Positions 15,706-23,202 of a DNA stretch of 32,882 nt are shown piece after piece. This DNA comes from an uncultured Clostridia bacterium. Lineage in GTDB: Bacteria; Bacillota; Clostridia; Oscillospirales; CAG-272. The stretch spans positions 1 to 32,882 of the forward strand of contig CAMOLD010000003.1 of the NCBI GenBank assembly GCA_946618395.1, written 5' to 3'. The position numbers and the translations under genes were made by a program. Below the pieces are notes generated by a model. That model saw only the letters and a program-made list of their open reading frames with translations, searched no databases and was not told the DNA's origin. Positions within the stretch are counted from its first letter, which is position 1. Every line of letters begins with the position of its first letter.

Positions 15706-16953
15706 ATGAAATATCTTGTTTTGATTCCGGACGGAATGGCAGACGAAAAAATTGAAGCGCTTGGCAACAAAACGCCCATGGAAGCCGCAAAAAAGCCGAT
15801 GATGGACGCGCTGGCGAAAAAAGCACTTGTGGGAACCGTTTCCAATGTTCCGCAAGGCATGGTCCCGGAAAGCGATACCGCCAACATGGCAATTCTCTCG
15901 TTCAATCCGCGCGTGTATTCCAAGGGGCGTTCCCCGCTGGAAGCCGTTAGCATGGGGATTGAAATGCAGCCGGACGAAACCGCCTACCGCTGCAATGTGG
16001 TCACGCTGACCGACAACGGCGAGGACTATGACGATAAAATCATTCTTGACCACAGCGCCGACGAAATTTCAACGCCCGAGGCAACCGAGCTGATTGCCGC
16101 ATTGCAGGAAAAAATGGGAGACGACATTCGCAAGTTCTATCCCGGCATCAGCTACCGCCATTGCCTGATTTGGAAGAACGGCAACGACAAATATCCTTTT
16201 GCCCGTCCGCACGATATTTTGGGCAAGCGCATTGGCGAATATCTGCCCAAAAAGGAAAACGGCGGCGAAGCGTTCTACCGCCTGATGCGGGACAGCTTTG
16301 AAATTTTGAACCATCATCCCGTCAACGAGGCGCGGCGCGCCCGCGGGCTGAAACCGGCAAACTCCGCCTGGCTTTGGAGCCCCGGCAAAAAGCCGCAGCT
16401 TCCCAATTTCAGCCAAAAATGGGGGCTCAAAGGCGCCGTTATTTCCGCCGTTGACCTCATCAAAGGCATCGGTCTTTGCGCCGGCATGACCTCCATTGAT
16501 GTTCCCGGAGCCACCGGCAACGTTCACACCAACTACAAAGGCAAGGCGGACGCCGCCATTGAAGCCTTCCGCAAAGGTTTTGACTACGTTTATATCCACG
16601 TAGAAGCTCCGGACGAATGCGGACACCGCGCCGAGCTGGAAAACAAGGTCCTTTCGGTGGAAAAAATCGACGCCGAAATTCTCAAACCGGTCTATAACTA
16701 TCTCGTCTCTTCCGGCGAGGATTTCCGCGTGATGGTCCTGCCCGATCACCCAACGCCCATCCGCCTGCGCACGCACACCATCGACCCGGTGCCCTTCTTT
16801 ATCTATTCTTCCAACCAGGAAAAAAACGGCGTTCCCGCTTTTAACGAGGAAACTGCCGCCGCAAAAAATTTCTATTTGCCCTACGGCTATCATTTGATGG
16901 AGCTACTCCTGAACCCCGAAAAACCGCTTGCCGACCTGACGAATCCAGACTGA
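15706..16953 (+). CDS. ApgM-family cofactor-independent phosphoglycerate mutase / proposed homoserine kinase
   Basis: Alkaline-phosphatase-superfamily metalloenzyme, 415 residues. Seen motifs: PDGMAD at 8-13 with the metal-binding D9, the nucleophile segment ESDTANMAILS (S56), HVEAPDECGHRAELENKV near 302, and VLPDHPTPIRLRTHTIDPVPF near 344. These fit the archaeal-type (ApgM) family. A bacterial branch of it is catalogued in protein family databases as a proposed homoserine kinase because it occurs with threonine genes in genomes lacking thrB. Here thrC is the last gene of the same cluster, which favours that reading, but sequence alone cannot decide between 2-/3-phosphoglycerate mutase and homoserine kinase activity. 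Start chosen by AAGAGGTG upstream of ATG 15706. Confidence 0.85.
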   Translation: MKYLVLIPDGMADEKIEALGNKTPMEAAKKPMMDALAKKALVGTVSNVPQGMVPESDTANMAILSFNPRVYSKGRSPLEAVSMGIEMQPDETAYRCNVVTLTDNGEDYDDKIILDHSADEISTPEATELIAALQEKMGDDIRKFYPGISYRHCLIWKNGNDKYPFARPHDILGKRIGEYLPKKENGGEAFYRLMRDSFEILNHHPVNEARRARGLKPANSAWLWSPGKKPQLPNFSQKWGLKGAVISAVDLIKGIGLCAGMTSIDVPGATGNVHTNYKGKADAAIEAFRKGFDYVYIHVEAPDECGHRAELENKVLSVEKIDAEILKPVYNYLVSSGEDFRVMVLPDHPTPIRLRTHTIDPVPFFIYSSNQEKNGVPAFNEETAAAKNFYLPYGYHLMELLLNPEKPLADLTNPD

Positions 16954-16983
16954 AAAAATTTCCCCTGAAAGGAGTGCGGCAGA

Positions 16984-17613
16984 ATGAACGACCCGCAAAA
17001 TCTTCCAACCGAACCGTTTGCCGCGCCGGCTGCCCTGCCGCCGGAAAAGAAGGAGCGTTCCCTCGCGGCCGTTTTGTTTGACTATGTTGAAATGTTTGCC
17101 TGGGCGGTCTTTATCGTCATGGTGCTCTTTACCTTCGGGTTCCGCATTTGCCGGGTGGAGGGTCCCTCTATGGAAGACACCCTGCAACAGAACGAGCGCC
17201 TGCTTTTGCGCTCCGCGTTTTACACGCCCAAGCAGAACGATATTATCGTCTTTCATTTGACCAAAGTGGATTCGACCATGGAAAAAACGCTGGTCAAACG
17301 TGTCATTGCGCTGGAAGGTCAGGAAGTTGTAATTGACACCAGGGCAAAAACCATCACCGTTGACGGCGTGGAATATGCCGACGCACACCGCTTTTTGAAA
17401 GACAACAACGACCAATACAACACAGGTTACTTTGACGAACGCTTGGATAGAACCACCGGAATTTTCAAAACAACCGTTCCAAAAGGAATGGTATTCGTTT
17501 TGGGCGACAACCGGAATCACTCCAATGACAGCCGCACCGGAGTGGGATTTGTGGATAAAAACTGCATTCTCGGCAAAGTGGTTCTGCGGTTCTCCCCCTT
17601 CACATTCCTTTAA
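16984..17613 (+). CDS. lepB: Type I signal peptidase
   Basis: Membrane-anchored serine protease that removes signal peptides from exported proteins, 209 residues. One membrane segment (about residues 38-53, FAWAVFIVMVLFTFGF) is followed by the catalytic domain: the nucleophile S62 in VEGPSMEDTL, the general base K105 in LVKRVIALEGQ, and the box GDNRNHSNDSR near 171. An acidic/proline-rich cytoplasmic leader of about 30 residues precedes the membrane segment. Ribosome site AAAGGAG. It sits 30 bases after the ApgM-like gene and 14 before rbgA; lepB-rbgA-rnhB-yraN is a frequent Firmicute order. Confidence 0.95.
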   Translation: MNDPQNLPTEPFAAPAALPPEKKERSLAAVLFDYVEMFAWAVFIVMVLFTFGFRICRVEGPSMEDTLQQNERLLLRSAFYTPKQNDIIVFHLTKVDSTMEKTLVKRVIALEGQEVVIDTRAKTITVDGVEYADAHRFLKDNNDQYNTGYFDERLDRTTGIFKTTVPKGMVFVLGDNRNHSNDSRTGVGFVDKNCILGKVVLRFSPFTFL

Positions 17614-17627
17614 AGAAAGGTTTGAAA

Positions 17628-18488
17628 ATGGCATTTGAACAAATCCAATGGTTTCCGGGGCATATGGCAAAAACCCGCCGGCTGATCTCGGAAAACCTGA
17701 AAAATGTTGACCTCGTCATTGAGCTGCTTGACGCGCGCATTCCGGACGCCTCGCGCAACCCGGAAATTTTGCGCCTGACCGAGGGAAAACCGCGCTTGGT
17801 CCTGCTGAACAAATGCTCGCTTGCCGACCCGGCGCAAAATCAAATTTGGCTTTCCCGACTTGCCGAAAAAGAGGTCTTCCCCATTCTGACCGACTGCGTC
17901 AGCGGCGAAGGAATGAACAAAATTGCCGGCGCGGTCAAGACTCTGCTTGCCGAAAAGCTGGCGCGCTACCAGGAAAAAGGAATGTCCGGCAGGCGTTTGC
18001 GCGCCATGGTGCTGGGAATCCCGAACGTTGGCAAATCCTCGCTCATCAACCGCATTTCGGGCAACAAAAAAGCCAAAGTGGAGGATCGCCCCGGAGTCAC
18101 GCGCGAAAAGCAATGGGTCACCACCTCTATAGGCATTGACCTTTTGGATATGCCCGGGATCCTTTGGCCAAAATTTGAGGATCCGCGCGTGGGCGAAAAT
18201 CTTGCGCTGACCGGTGCCATCAAGGACGACATTCTGGACACCGAAGGCCTTGCCGTTCTGCTTTGCAAAAAGCTCCGCGCGCTTTACCCGGAATTGTTGG
18301 CGGCGCGATATAAGCTTGCAAGCGAGGACTTTGAGCTTTCCGATTACGATCTTTTCCTCAAAATCGGCAAAAAACGCGGCTTTTTGATGGGCGGCGGAGA
18401 AATTAACACCGAGCGCACCGCCGCCGTTCTTTTGGATGAATTCCGTGCCGCAAAAATCGGGCGCATCACGCTGGATCGCATATCCTAA
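17628..18488 (+). CDS. rbgA: Ribosome biogenesis GTPase RbgA (YlqF)
   Basis: Circularly permuted GTPase needed for a late step of 50S subunit assembly, 286 residues. I use ATG 17628 rather than the in-frame TTG at 17622, because AGAAAGG lies at the right distance only for the ATG. It begins with the family hallmark WFPGHMAK. The motif order is permuted: G4 at 61-64, then G1 GIPNVGKSS at 130-138, then G3 DMPG at 174-177. G4 reads NKCS instead of the canonical NKxD, with LAD following; I am not sure how rare that is in this family. A C-terminal ANTAR-like helical tail follows. Immediately followed by rnhB. Confidence 0.94.
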   Translation: MAFEQIQWFPGHMAKTRRLISENLKNVDLVIELLDARIPDASRNPEILRLTEGKPRLVLLNKCSLADPAQNQIWLSRLAEKEVFPILTDCVSGEGMNKIAGAVKTLLAEKLARYQEKGMSGRRLRAMVLGIPNVGKSSLINRISGNKKAKVEDRPGVTREKQWVTTSIGIDLLDMPGILWPKFEDPRVGENLALTGAIKDDILDTEGLAVLLCKKLRALYPELLAARYKLASEDFELSDYDLFLKIGKKRGFLMGGGEINTERTAAVLLDEFRAAKIGRITLDRIS

Positions 18489-18507
18489 AACGACGGAGGT
18501 TCTTTCC

Positions 18508-19122
18508 ATGCTGGAACAAACGATTGAAAACGAGCTCCGCGCAAAAGGCTTTTCGGCAATTTGCGGCGTAGACGAGGCAGGCAGAGGTCCGCTTTGCGGC
18601 CCTGTGGTTGCCGCCGCCGTCATTCTGCCGCCCAACGCCGTCATTGACGGGTTGAACGATTCCAAAAAACTCTCGCCGAAAAAGCGCGACCTCCTTTTTG
18701 ACGAAATTCAAAAACAAGCGCTTGCCTTTTGCATTGCGGAAGCGAGCGTGGAAGAAATTGACCGCTTGAATATTCTGGAAGCCGATCTGCTTGCCATGCG
18801 CCGCGCCATTGCCGGCTTGCAAATTCCGGCGGATTATGCTTTGATTGACGGAAATATCGCCCGCGATTTCCCCATCCCGGCGCGCGCCGTCATCCATGGG
18901 GACGCCCTTTCCCCCAGCATTGCGGCGGCTTCCATTCTTGCAAAAGTTCACCGTGACCGCCTTTGCGAGGAGTTGGACCGCGCCTATCCGCAATACGGAA
19001 TTGCCAAACACAAAGGCTACGGCACAAAAGCGCACATGGACGCGCTCCGCCAATACGGCGCCTCGCCCATCCACCGCAAATTGTTCGTTCGTTTTTTGAA
19101 CGAGGAAACCCATGGGACGTGA
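18508..19122 (+). CDS. rnhB: Ribonuclease HII
   Basis: Cleaves RNA in RNA-DNA hybrids and single ribonucleotides embedded in DNA. The start is placed at ATG 18508 behind CGGAGG; the frame is open further upstream but only inside rbgA. The product has 204 residues. Catalytic signature VDEAGRGPLCGPVV (D21-E22 region), LNDSKKLSPKKR, the third acidic residue in ALIDGN near 112, and SPSIAAASILAKVHRD near 135 are all present. It starts 19 bases after rbgA and overlaps yraN by 11 bases. Confidence 0.96.
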   Translation: MLEQTIENELRAKGFSAICGVDEAGRGPLCGPVVAAAVILPPNAVIDGLNDSKKLSPKKRDLLFDEIQKQALAFCIAEASVEEIDRLNILEADLLAMRRAIAGLQIPADYALIDGNIARDFPIPARAVIHGDALSPSIAAASILAKVHRDRLCEELDRAYPQYGIAKHKGYGTKAHMDALRQYGASPIHRKLFVRFLNEETHGT

Positions 19123-19507
19123 TTTTTCCAAACCGACCGCAAAAGAAACCGGAGATTTTGGCGAGCAAAAAGCCGCCAATTACCTGCGGCGCCGCGGATA
19201 TTGGATCAAAGAGCGGAATTTCCGCGCCGGAAAATACGAAATCGACCTGATTGCCGAATCGCTGTTTTCCCTTTTGTTTGTGGAAGTAAAAACAAGGAAC
19301 TACAAATCGAAAGACCTTTCTGATCCCGTTGCGCCAAGTCGCGCCGTGGATGAAGAAAAAATCCGGTTTGTCAAACGGGCGGCCGCGCAGTATTTGCGCA
19401 GGCACCCCACTTGGAAAAAATGGAGAATGGATATTATTGAAATCTGGATGACCGAAAACAAGGTCTTCCGCATCCGTCGGATCAAGGACGTGAAAGAAAC
19501 ATATTGA
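19112..19507 (+). CDS. YraN/UPF0102 family endonuclease-like protein
   Basis: Small protein of 131 residues with a restriction-endonuclease-like fold by family. Seen: GDFGEQKAANYLRRRGY at 14-30, the nuclease core residues E43 and D45 in EIDLIA, and FVEVKTR with E58 and K60. These correspond to the PD-(D/E)xK catalytic set. Function in cells is not settled for the family. It overlaps the end of rnhB by 11 bases, a very common pairing that suggests a DNA-processing role. Confidence 0.92.
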   Translation: MGRDFSKPTAKETGDFGEQKAANYLRRRGYWIKERNFRAGKYEIDLIAESLFSLLFVEVKTRNYKSKDLSDPVAPSRAVDEEKIRFVKRAAAQYLRRHPTWKKWRMDIIEIWMTENKVFRIRRIKDVKETY

Positions 19508-19524
19508 CCTTTCGGAGGCACGGC

Positions 19525-20451
19525 ATGACGCTTTCGCTTTTTGATTTGCATTGCGATACCGCATTGGAAATGTTTGAAAAAAAACAGCCCTTTGCAAAGA
19601 ACAATTTGCATGTTTCCCTGGAAAATACCGCAAAATTCGAGCAATATGTTCAAATTATGGCGTTTTTTACATCTCCGGAGCTGGATGATGAAACCGGCTG
19701 GAATCGCTTTTTACAGCTGCGTCAAAATCTGATCTCCGACCCTTGCGTGCAATCCGGCTCCGCAACTTTGGCAACAACTTGTCCGCCGCGAAAAGCCGGC
19801 GTCTCCCTGTTCTTTGGCATCGAGGACGCGCGCATTTTTGCAGGAAAAGCCGAGCGCGTGGAAGAAGCCCGGCAACTCGGTGTTCGCATCCTGACGCCGC
19901 TTTGGGCGGGAGCAACCTGCATCGGCGGCTCGCACGATACCAACGCCGGATTGACCGACTTTGGCAAGCAAGCGCTGCAAAAAGCGCTGGCTTTGGGAAT
20001 GATTCTTGATATTTCCCATGCGTCGGTTCCATCAGCCGATGAAATTTTTGAGCTCTCCGCGGCGCAAAACCGTCCGGTGATCGCCTCGCATTCCAACGCC
20101 GCCGATATTTGCCCTGTCTCGCGCAACCTTTCGCGCCGGCAAATTCAAAAAATTCTCTCTTCCGGCGGTGTCATAGGCTTGAACCTTTACACAAACTTCT
20201 TAAAAAAAGACGGCAAGGCACACATTTCCGATCTGTTACCGCACATTGAATATTTCCTGGAGCAAGGCGCCGAACGCGCGCTCTGCCTGGGCGGAGACTG
20301 GGACGGCGCAACGCTTCCGCCGGAAATACAAACCGTCGGCGATCTTGATTCGCTTGCCGACCTGCTTCTCTCCCGCAATTATTCCGAAACCTTCATCCGC
20401 AATCTTTTTTTTGAAAACGCATATTCGTTTGCAAAAAAACATCTTGTATAA
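19525..20451 (+). CDS. Membrane dipeptidase (renal dipeptidase family, peptidase M19)
   Basis: Zinc-dependent dipeptidase of the amidohydrolase superfamily, 308 residues from ATG 19525, which follows TCGGAGG; an in-frame ATG at 19504 lacks a site. Metal-binding elements are visible: HCD in LFDLHCDTA near residue 8, Glu in FFGIEDA near residue 99, HAS in ISHASV, HSNA in IASHSNAADICPVSRNLS, and Asp in LGGDWDGA near residue 259. No signal peptide or membrane segment is seen, so it is cytoplasmic here despite the family name. In bacteria these enzymes cleave L,D- or D-containing dipeptides, but the substrate is not deducible. It sits between yraN and thrC. Confidence 0.92.
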   Translation: MTLSLFDLHCDTALEMFEKKQPFAKNNLHVSLENTAKFEQYVQIMAFFTSPELDDETGWNRFLQLRQNLISDPCVQSGSATLATTCPPRKAGVSLFFGIEDARIFAGKAERVEEARQLGVRILTPLWAGATCIGGSHDTNAGLTDFGKQALQKALALGMILDISHASVPSADEIFELSAAQNRPVIASHSNAADICPVSRNLSRRQIQKILSSGGVIGLNLYTNFLKKDGKAHISDLLPHIEYFLEQGAERALCLGGDWDGATLPPEIQTVGDLDSLADLLLSRNYSETFIRNLFFENAYSFAKKHLV

Positions 20452-20473
20452 ATTTCCCCAAGGAGGATTTTCC

Positions 20474-21952
20474 ATGAACTTCATCAGCACCCGCGGACAC
20501 GCACAAAAAGTAACCGCCGCGCAGGCAATTGCACGCGGTCTGGCACCGGACGGCGGCTTGTTCGTCCCCGAAACCATTCCGCAACTTTCCAAAGAGGATA
20601 TTGCCGCGCTTTGCAAAATGTCCTATCCCGAAAGAGCCGCAAAAATCCTCTCGCTCTATCTTTCGGACTATACCGAAGAAGAACTGCTTGCCGACTGCCG
20701 CGCGGCGTATGCCGAAACCTCGTTCATCGGGGGCGCCGCGCCGCTGGTGTCTTTGGATGACACTTTGAACGTGCTCGAACTCTGGCACGGGCCTACCGCC
20801 GCCTTTAAGGATATGGCGCTCCAAATCATGCCCCGCCTGCTTTCCCGCGCGTTGAAGAAGATTGGCGAACAACGCACGGCGCTGATTCTGGTTGCCACCT
20901 CGGGCGACACCGGCAAAGCCGCGCTGGAAGGTTACAAAGACCTTCCGCAAATCAAAATCATCGCTTTCTACCCGGTGGACGGCGTCAGCAAGGTGCAAAA
21001 ACTGCAAATGGCAACCCAGCTGGGCGAAAATGTTTCGGTCTGCGCCATTCGCGGCAACTTTGACGACGCGCAAACCGGCGTGAAAAAGATTTTCGGCAAT
21101 GCGGAAATTGCCAAACAGCTGAACGAAAAGGGCTATTTCCTCTCCAGCGCCAACTCCATCAACTGGGGTCGTCTGGCTCCGCAGATCGTTTACTATGTTT
21201 CGGCATACTGCGATCTCATCAATGCCGGAAAGCGCAAACCCGGCGAGCCTTTCAACGTCTGCGTTCCCACCGGCAACTTCGGCAACATTTTTGCCGCCTA
21301 CCTTGCCAAGCGCATGGGACTGCCGATCGGTAAGCTGATTTGCGCCTCCAACTCCAACAATATCCTCACCGATTTTTTAACCACCGGCGTTTACGACCGC
21401 AACCGTTCCTTCTATCTGACCATGTCGCCCTCCATGGATATTCTCATATCCAGCAATCTGGAGCGTCTTCTTTGGGCAACCACCGGAACCGAAAAGACTG
21501 CCGGCTATATGAAGCAACTGAACGAAACCGGCAAATACGCCGTGGATGCCGGAACGCTTGCCGCTATTCAAAAAGATTTCGTCGGATATTTCGCAAACGA
21601 AGAAGCAACGGCAAATACCATTCTCAAATTCTGGAAGGAAGACCGCTACCTTGCCGATCCGCACACGGCGGTGGCGCTCTCTGCCGCGCAAGCCTATATC
21701 CGGGAAAGCGGCGACAGAATCCCGATGGTCGTGGATTCCACCGCAAGCCCCTACAAGTTTGCAAACAACGTCTTCCGTTCGATTGCAAAGAAGGAACCCA
21801 GCGGAGATTTGGAAGCGCTGGACGAGCTGACCGAGCTGACCGGCGTCAAAATCCCCTATCCGCTTGCCGACCTCAAAAAACGCGCCGTCCGCTTCAAAGA
21901 AGTTTGCGAGCCGAACGAAATGCCCGACCGCGTTTTGCAATTTGTGAAATAA
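20474..21952 (+). CDS. thrC: Threonine synthase
   Basis: PLP enzyme converting O-phosphohomoserine to threonine, 492 residues from ATG 20474 behind AAGGAGG. The frame is open upstream inside the dipeptidase gene, but no ribosome site supports an earlier start. The N-terminal signature FISTRG and GLAPDGGLFVPE, the PLP lysine K112 in HGPTAAFKDMALQ, ATSGDTGKAALEG, and SINWGRLAPQIVYY identify the fungal/E. coli-type (long) threonine synthase. It ends the seven-gene cluster started by the ApgM-like gene, the possible source of its substrate. Downstream are two copies of the TGCGG hairpin repeat and a large hairpin. Confidence 0.96.
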   Translation: MNFISTRGHAQKVTAAQAIARGLAPDGGLFVPETIPQLSKEDIAALCKMSYPERAAKILSLYLSDYTEEELLADCRAAYAETSFIGGAAPLVSLDDTLNVLELWHGPTAAFKDMALQIMPRLLSRALKKIGEQRTALILVATSGDTGKAALEGYKDLPQIKIIAFYPVDGVSKVQKLQMATQLGENVSVCAIRGNFDDAQTGVKKIFGNAEIAKQLNEKGYFLSSANSINWGRLAPQIVYYVSAYCDLINAGKRKPGEPFNVCVPTGNFGNIFAAYLAKRMGLPIGKLICASNSNNILTDFLTTGVYDRNRSFYLTMSPSMDILISSNLERLLWATTGTEKTAGYMKQLNETGKYAVDAGTLAAIQKDFVGYFANEEATANTILKFWKEDRYLADPHTAVALSAAQAYIRESGDRIPMVVDSTASPYKFANNVFRSIAKKEPSGDLEALDELTELTGVKIPYPLADLKKRAVRFKEVCEPNEMPDRVLQFVK

Positions 21953-21966
21953 GTTTTTGAAAATAA

Positions 21967-22008
21967 TGCGGAAAATACCGCAAAAATGTAGAAAATACCG
22001 CAAAATTC
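21967..22008 (+). repeat. Tandem copies of the GAAAATACCGC repeat after thrC
   Basis: The first copy is TGCGG-AAAATA-CCGCA (21967-21982), a small perfect hairpin. The second, GAAAATACCGCAAAATTC (21991-22008), lacks the 5' arm. The second copy is identical over 18 bases to 19621-19638 inside the dipeptidase gene. Confidence 0.6.
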
Positions 22009-22020
22009 AACAACAAAGCA

Positions 22021-22073
22021 GGGCGTTCTGCCTTTTCCCCATTTTTTGAAAAACAGGTAAAAGCAAAACGCCC
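22021..22073. terminator. Long imperfect hairpin between convergent thrC and DUF1540 genes
   Basis: GGGCGTT (22021-22027) pairs with AACGCCC (22067-22073), extended inward through CTGC/GCAA and CTTTT/AAAAG segments to a T/A-rich loop. It has no long T tract on either strand. It sits between two converging genes and probably acts as a bidirectional terminator. Confidence 0.55.
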
Positions 22074-22088
22074 CACAGTTTGGATTGC

Positions 22089-22283
22089 TTATCCTTGCGC
22101 TCCCTCTTTTGGCTTGAATGTGGAGCAAACCGTTTCATCCGAGCAATGCGCGCAATCCGGTCCTACCGAAATTTCGTGCGCGGTGCAGTTTGTTTCCTGA
22201 TCGTGATAATAGCAGTTTTCCACGTTGCAACGAATTCCCTCAATTTTGCAGTGGTTCTTTTTGCGGTCAAAATCCTGTTCCAT
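22089..22283 (-). CDS. Small cysteine-rich DUF1540 protein
   Basis: Product of 64 residues starting at ATG 22283 behind AGAGGG; an in-frame ATG at 22343 has no good site and would add a segment overlapping a hairpin. Cysteines at 12, 19, 24, 33, 44, 47 and 53 and the run CNVENCYYHDQETNCTAHEI followed by ETVCSTF match the DUF1540 pattern, a probable metal-binding fold common in sporeforming Clostridia and Bacilli. No function is established. It is the only minus-strand gene between 13358 and 26687 and lies alone between thrC and the phosphoesterase gene. Confidence 0.85.
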   Translation of the reverse strand: MEQDFDRKKNHCKIEGIRCNVENCYYHDQETNCTAHEISVGPDCAHCSDETVCSTFKPKEGAQG

Positions 22284-22313
22284 TTTCTTTCCCTCTCTTT
22301 TTCTTTGAAATCC

Positions 22314-22331
22314 GAAGGGGCAATCCCCTTC
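22314..22331. promoter_or_regulatory. Hairpin in the divergent region before DUF1540 and phosphoesterase genes
   Basis: GAAGGGG and CCCCTTC form a perfect 7-base-pair stem around CAAT. No T tract follows on either strand. It may be in the 5' leader of the DUF1540 gene; role unknown. Confidence 0.4.
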
Positions 22332-22388
22332 AAACTCCAGCATTCCCTGAAAATTCCTTTTCTATTCACCTGAAAGGAGGAAACTTCC

Positions 22389-23117
22389 ATGTCGCTGTTT
22401 GTAATTGCCGATCTGCATCTCTCGTCCGACCAATCCAAATCCATGGAAGTTTTCGGGGCAAGATGGGCAGATTACATGAACAAGCTGGAAAAAAACTGGA
22501 ACGCCGTGGTTTCCCAAAAAGACACCGTGGTTCTTCCCGGCGATATTTCATGGAGTTTGCACCTGAAAGATTCGGAGGCAGACTTTCGCTTTTTGGATTC
22601 GCTCAACGGGCAAAAGCTGGTTGGCAAAGGAAACCATGATTTTTGGTTTTCCACCAATGCAAAGGTAACCGCTTTTTGGCGCGAACACGGATTTGAAAGT
22701 TTGCATATTCTTTACAATAACGCGTATCTGACCGATTCCTGCATTGTTTGCGGCTCCCGCGGCTGGTTTACCGAGGAAGAACAGCAAAACACCAAAGATG
22801 AGGTTGACTACGCAAAAATCATCAACCGCGAGGTCATTCGTCTGCGCATCAGCCTGAAAGAAGCCGTCAAACTGCAAGAACAGGACGGCAGAAACCTGCC
22901 TTTGGTTGCCTTCCTGCATTTTCCCCCCGTTTTCGGCACCTTCGTTTGCCGCGAAATTCTGGATGTTTTGCATGAATTCAATGTCAAAACCTGCTATTTC
23001 GGGCATATCCACGGGGCATATTCCGCGCCGCCGAAAACCACCTTTGAAGGCATTGACTTTTTCTTTTGCGCCGCCGATTATCTGCGGTTTACACCGATTC
23101 CGGTTTCGATTTTCTGA
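22389..23117 (+). CDS. Calcineurin-like metallophosphoesterase
   Basis: Dinuclear-metal phosphoesterase, 242 residues. All five family motifs are visible: DLH at 8-10, GDISW near 51, GNHDFWF near 81, HFPP near 176, and GHIHG near 206. Residues KLVGKGNHDFWF and the overall length resemble the YkuE/YpbG-like predicted phosphohydrolases of Clostridia. No signal peptide, so it is cytoplasmic. Substrate unknown. Start supported by AAAGGAGG upstream. No clear promoter was seen in the 105-base divergent region; the tig promoter follows 16 bases after its stop. Confidence 0.9.
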   Translation: MSLFVIADLHLSSDQSKSMEVFGARWADYMNKLEKNWNAVVSQKDTVVLPGDISWSLHLKDSEADFRFLDSLNGQKLVGKGNHDFWFSTNAKVTAFWREHGFESLHILYNNAYLTDSCIVCGSRGWFTEEEQQNTKDEVDYAKIINREVIRLRISLKEAVKLQEQDGRNLPLVAFLHFPPVFGTFVCREILDVLHEFNVKTCYFGHIHGAYSAPPKTTFEGIDFFFCAADYLRFTPIPVSIF

Positions 23118-23133
23118 ATTTTAAAAAAAAGCA

Positions 23134-23162
23134 TTGACAAAAGATAGAAAAACAAGTAAAAT
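23134..23162 (+). promoter_or_regulatory. Sigma-A promoter of tig (and probably clpP-clpX)
   Basis: TTGACA (23134-23139), 17-base spacer, TAAAAT (23157-23162), 41 bases before the tig ATG. The -35 box is a perfect consensus. Confidence 0.82.
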
Positions 23163-23202
23163 ATAGTCTGTATGAATAATTTTCTTTGGAGGAAGTAAAA
23201 AA

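Noticed and set aside
19504..20451. Longer start for the M19 dipeptidase at 19504
   Set aside because: The added residues MTFRRHG have no ribosome site upstream, whereas ATG 19525 follows TCGGAGG at good distance.
20246..20473. N-terminal extension of thrC by 76 codons
   Set aside because: The extension lies inside the dipeptidase gene in another frame. The family signature starts at MNFISTRG, directly after AAGGAGG.
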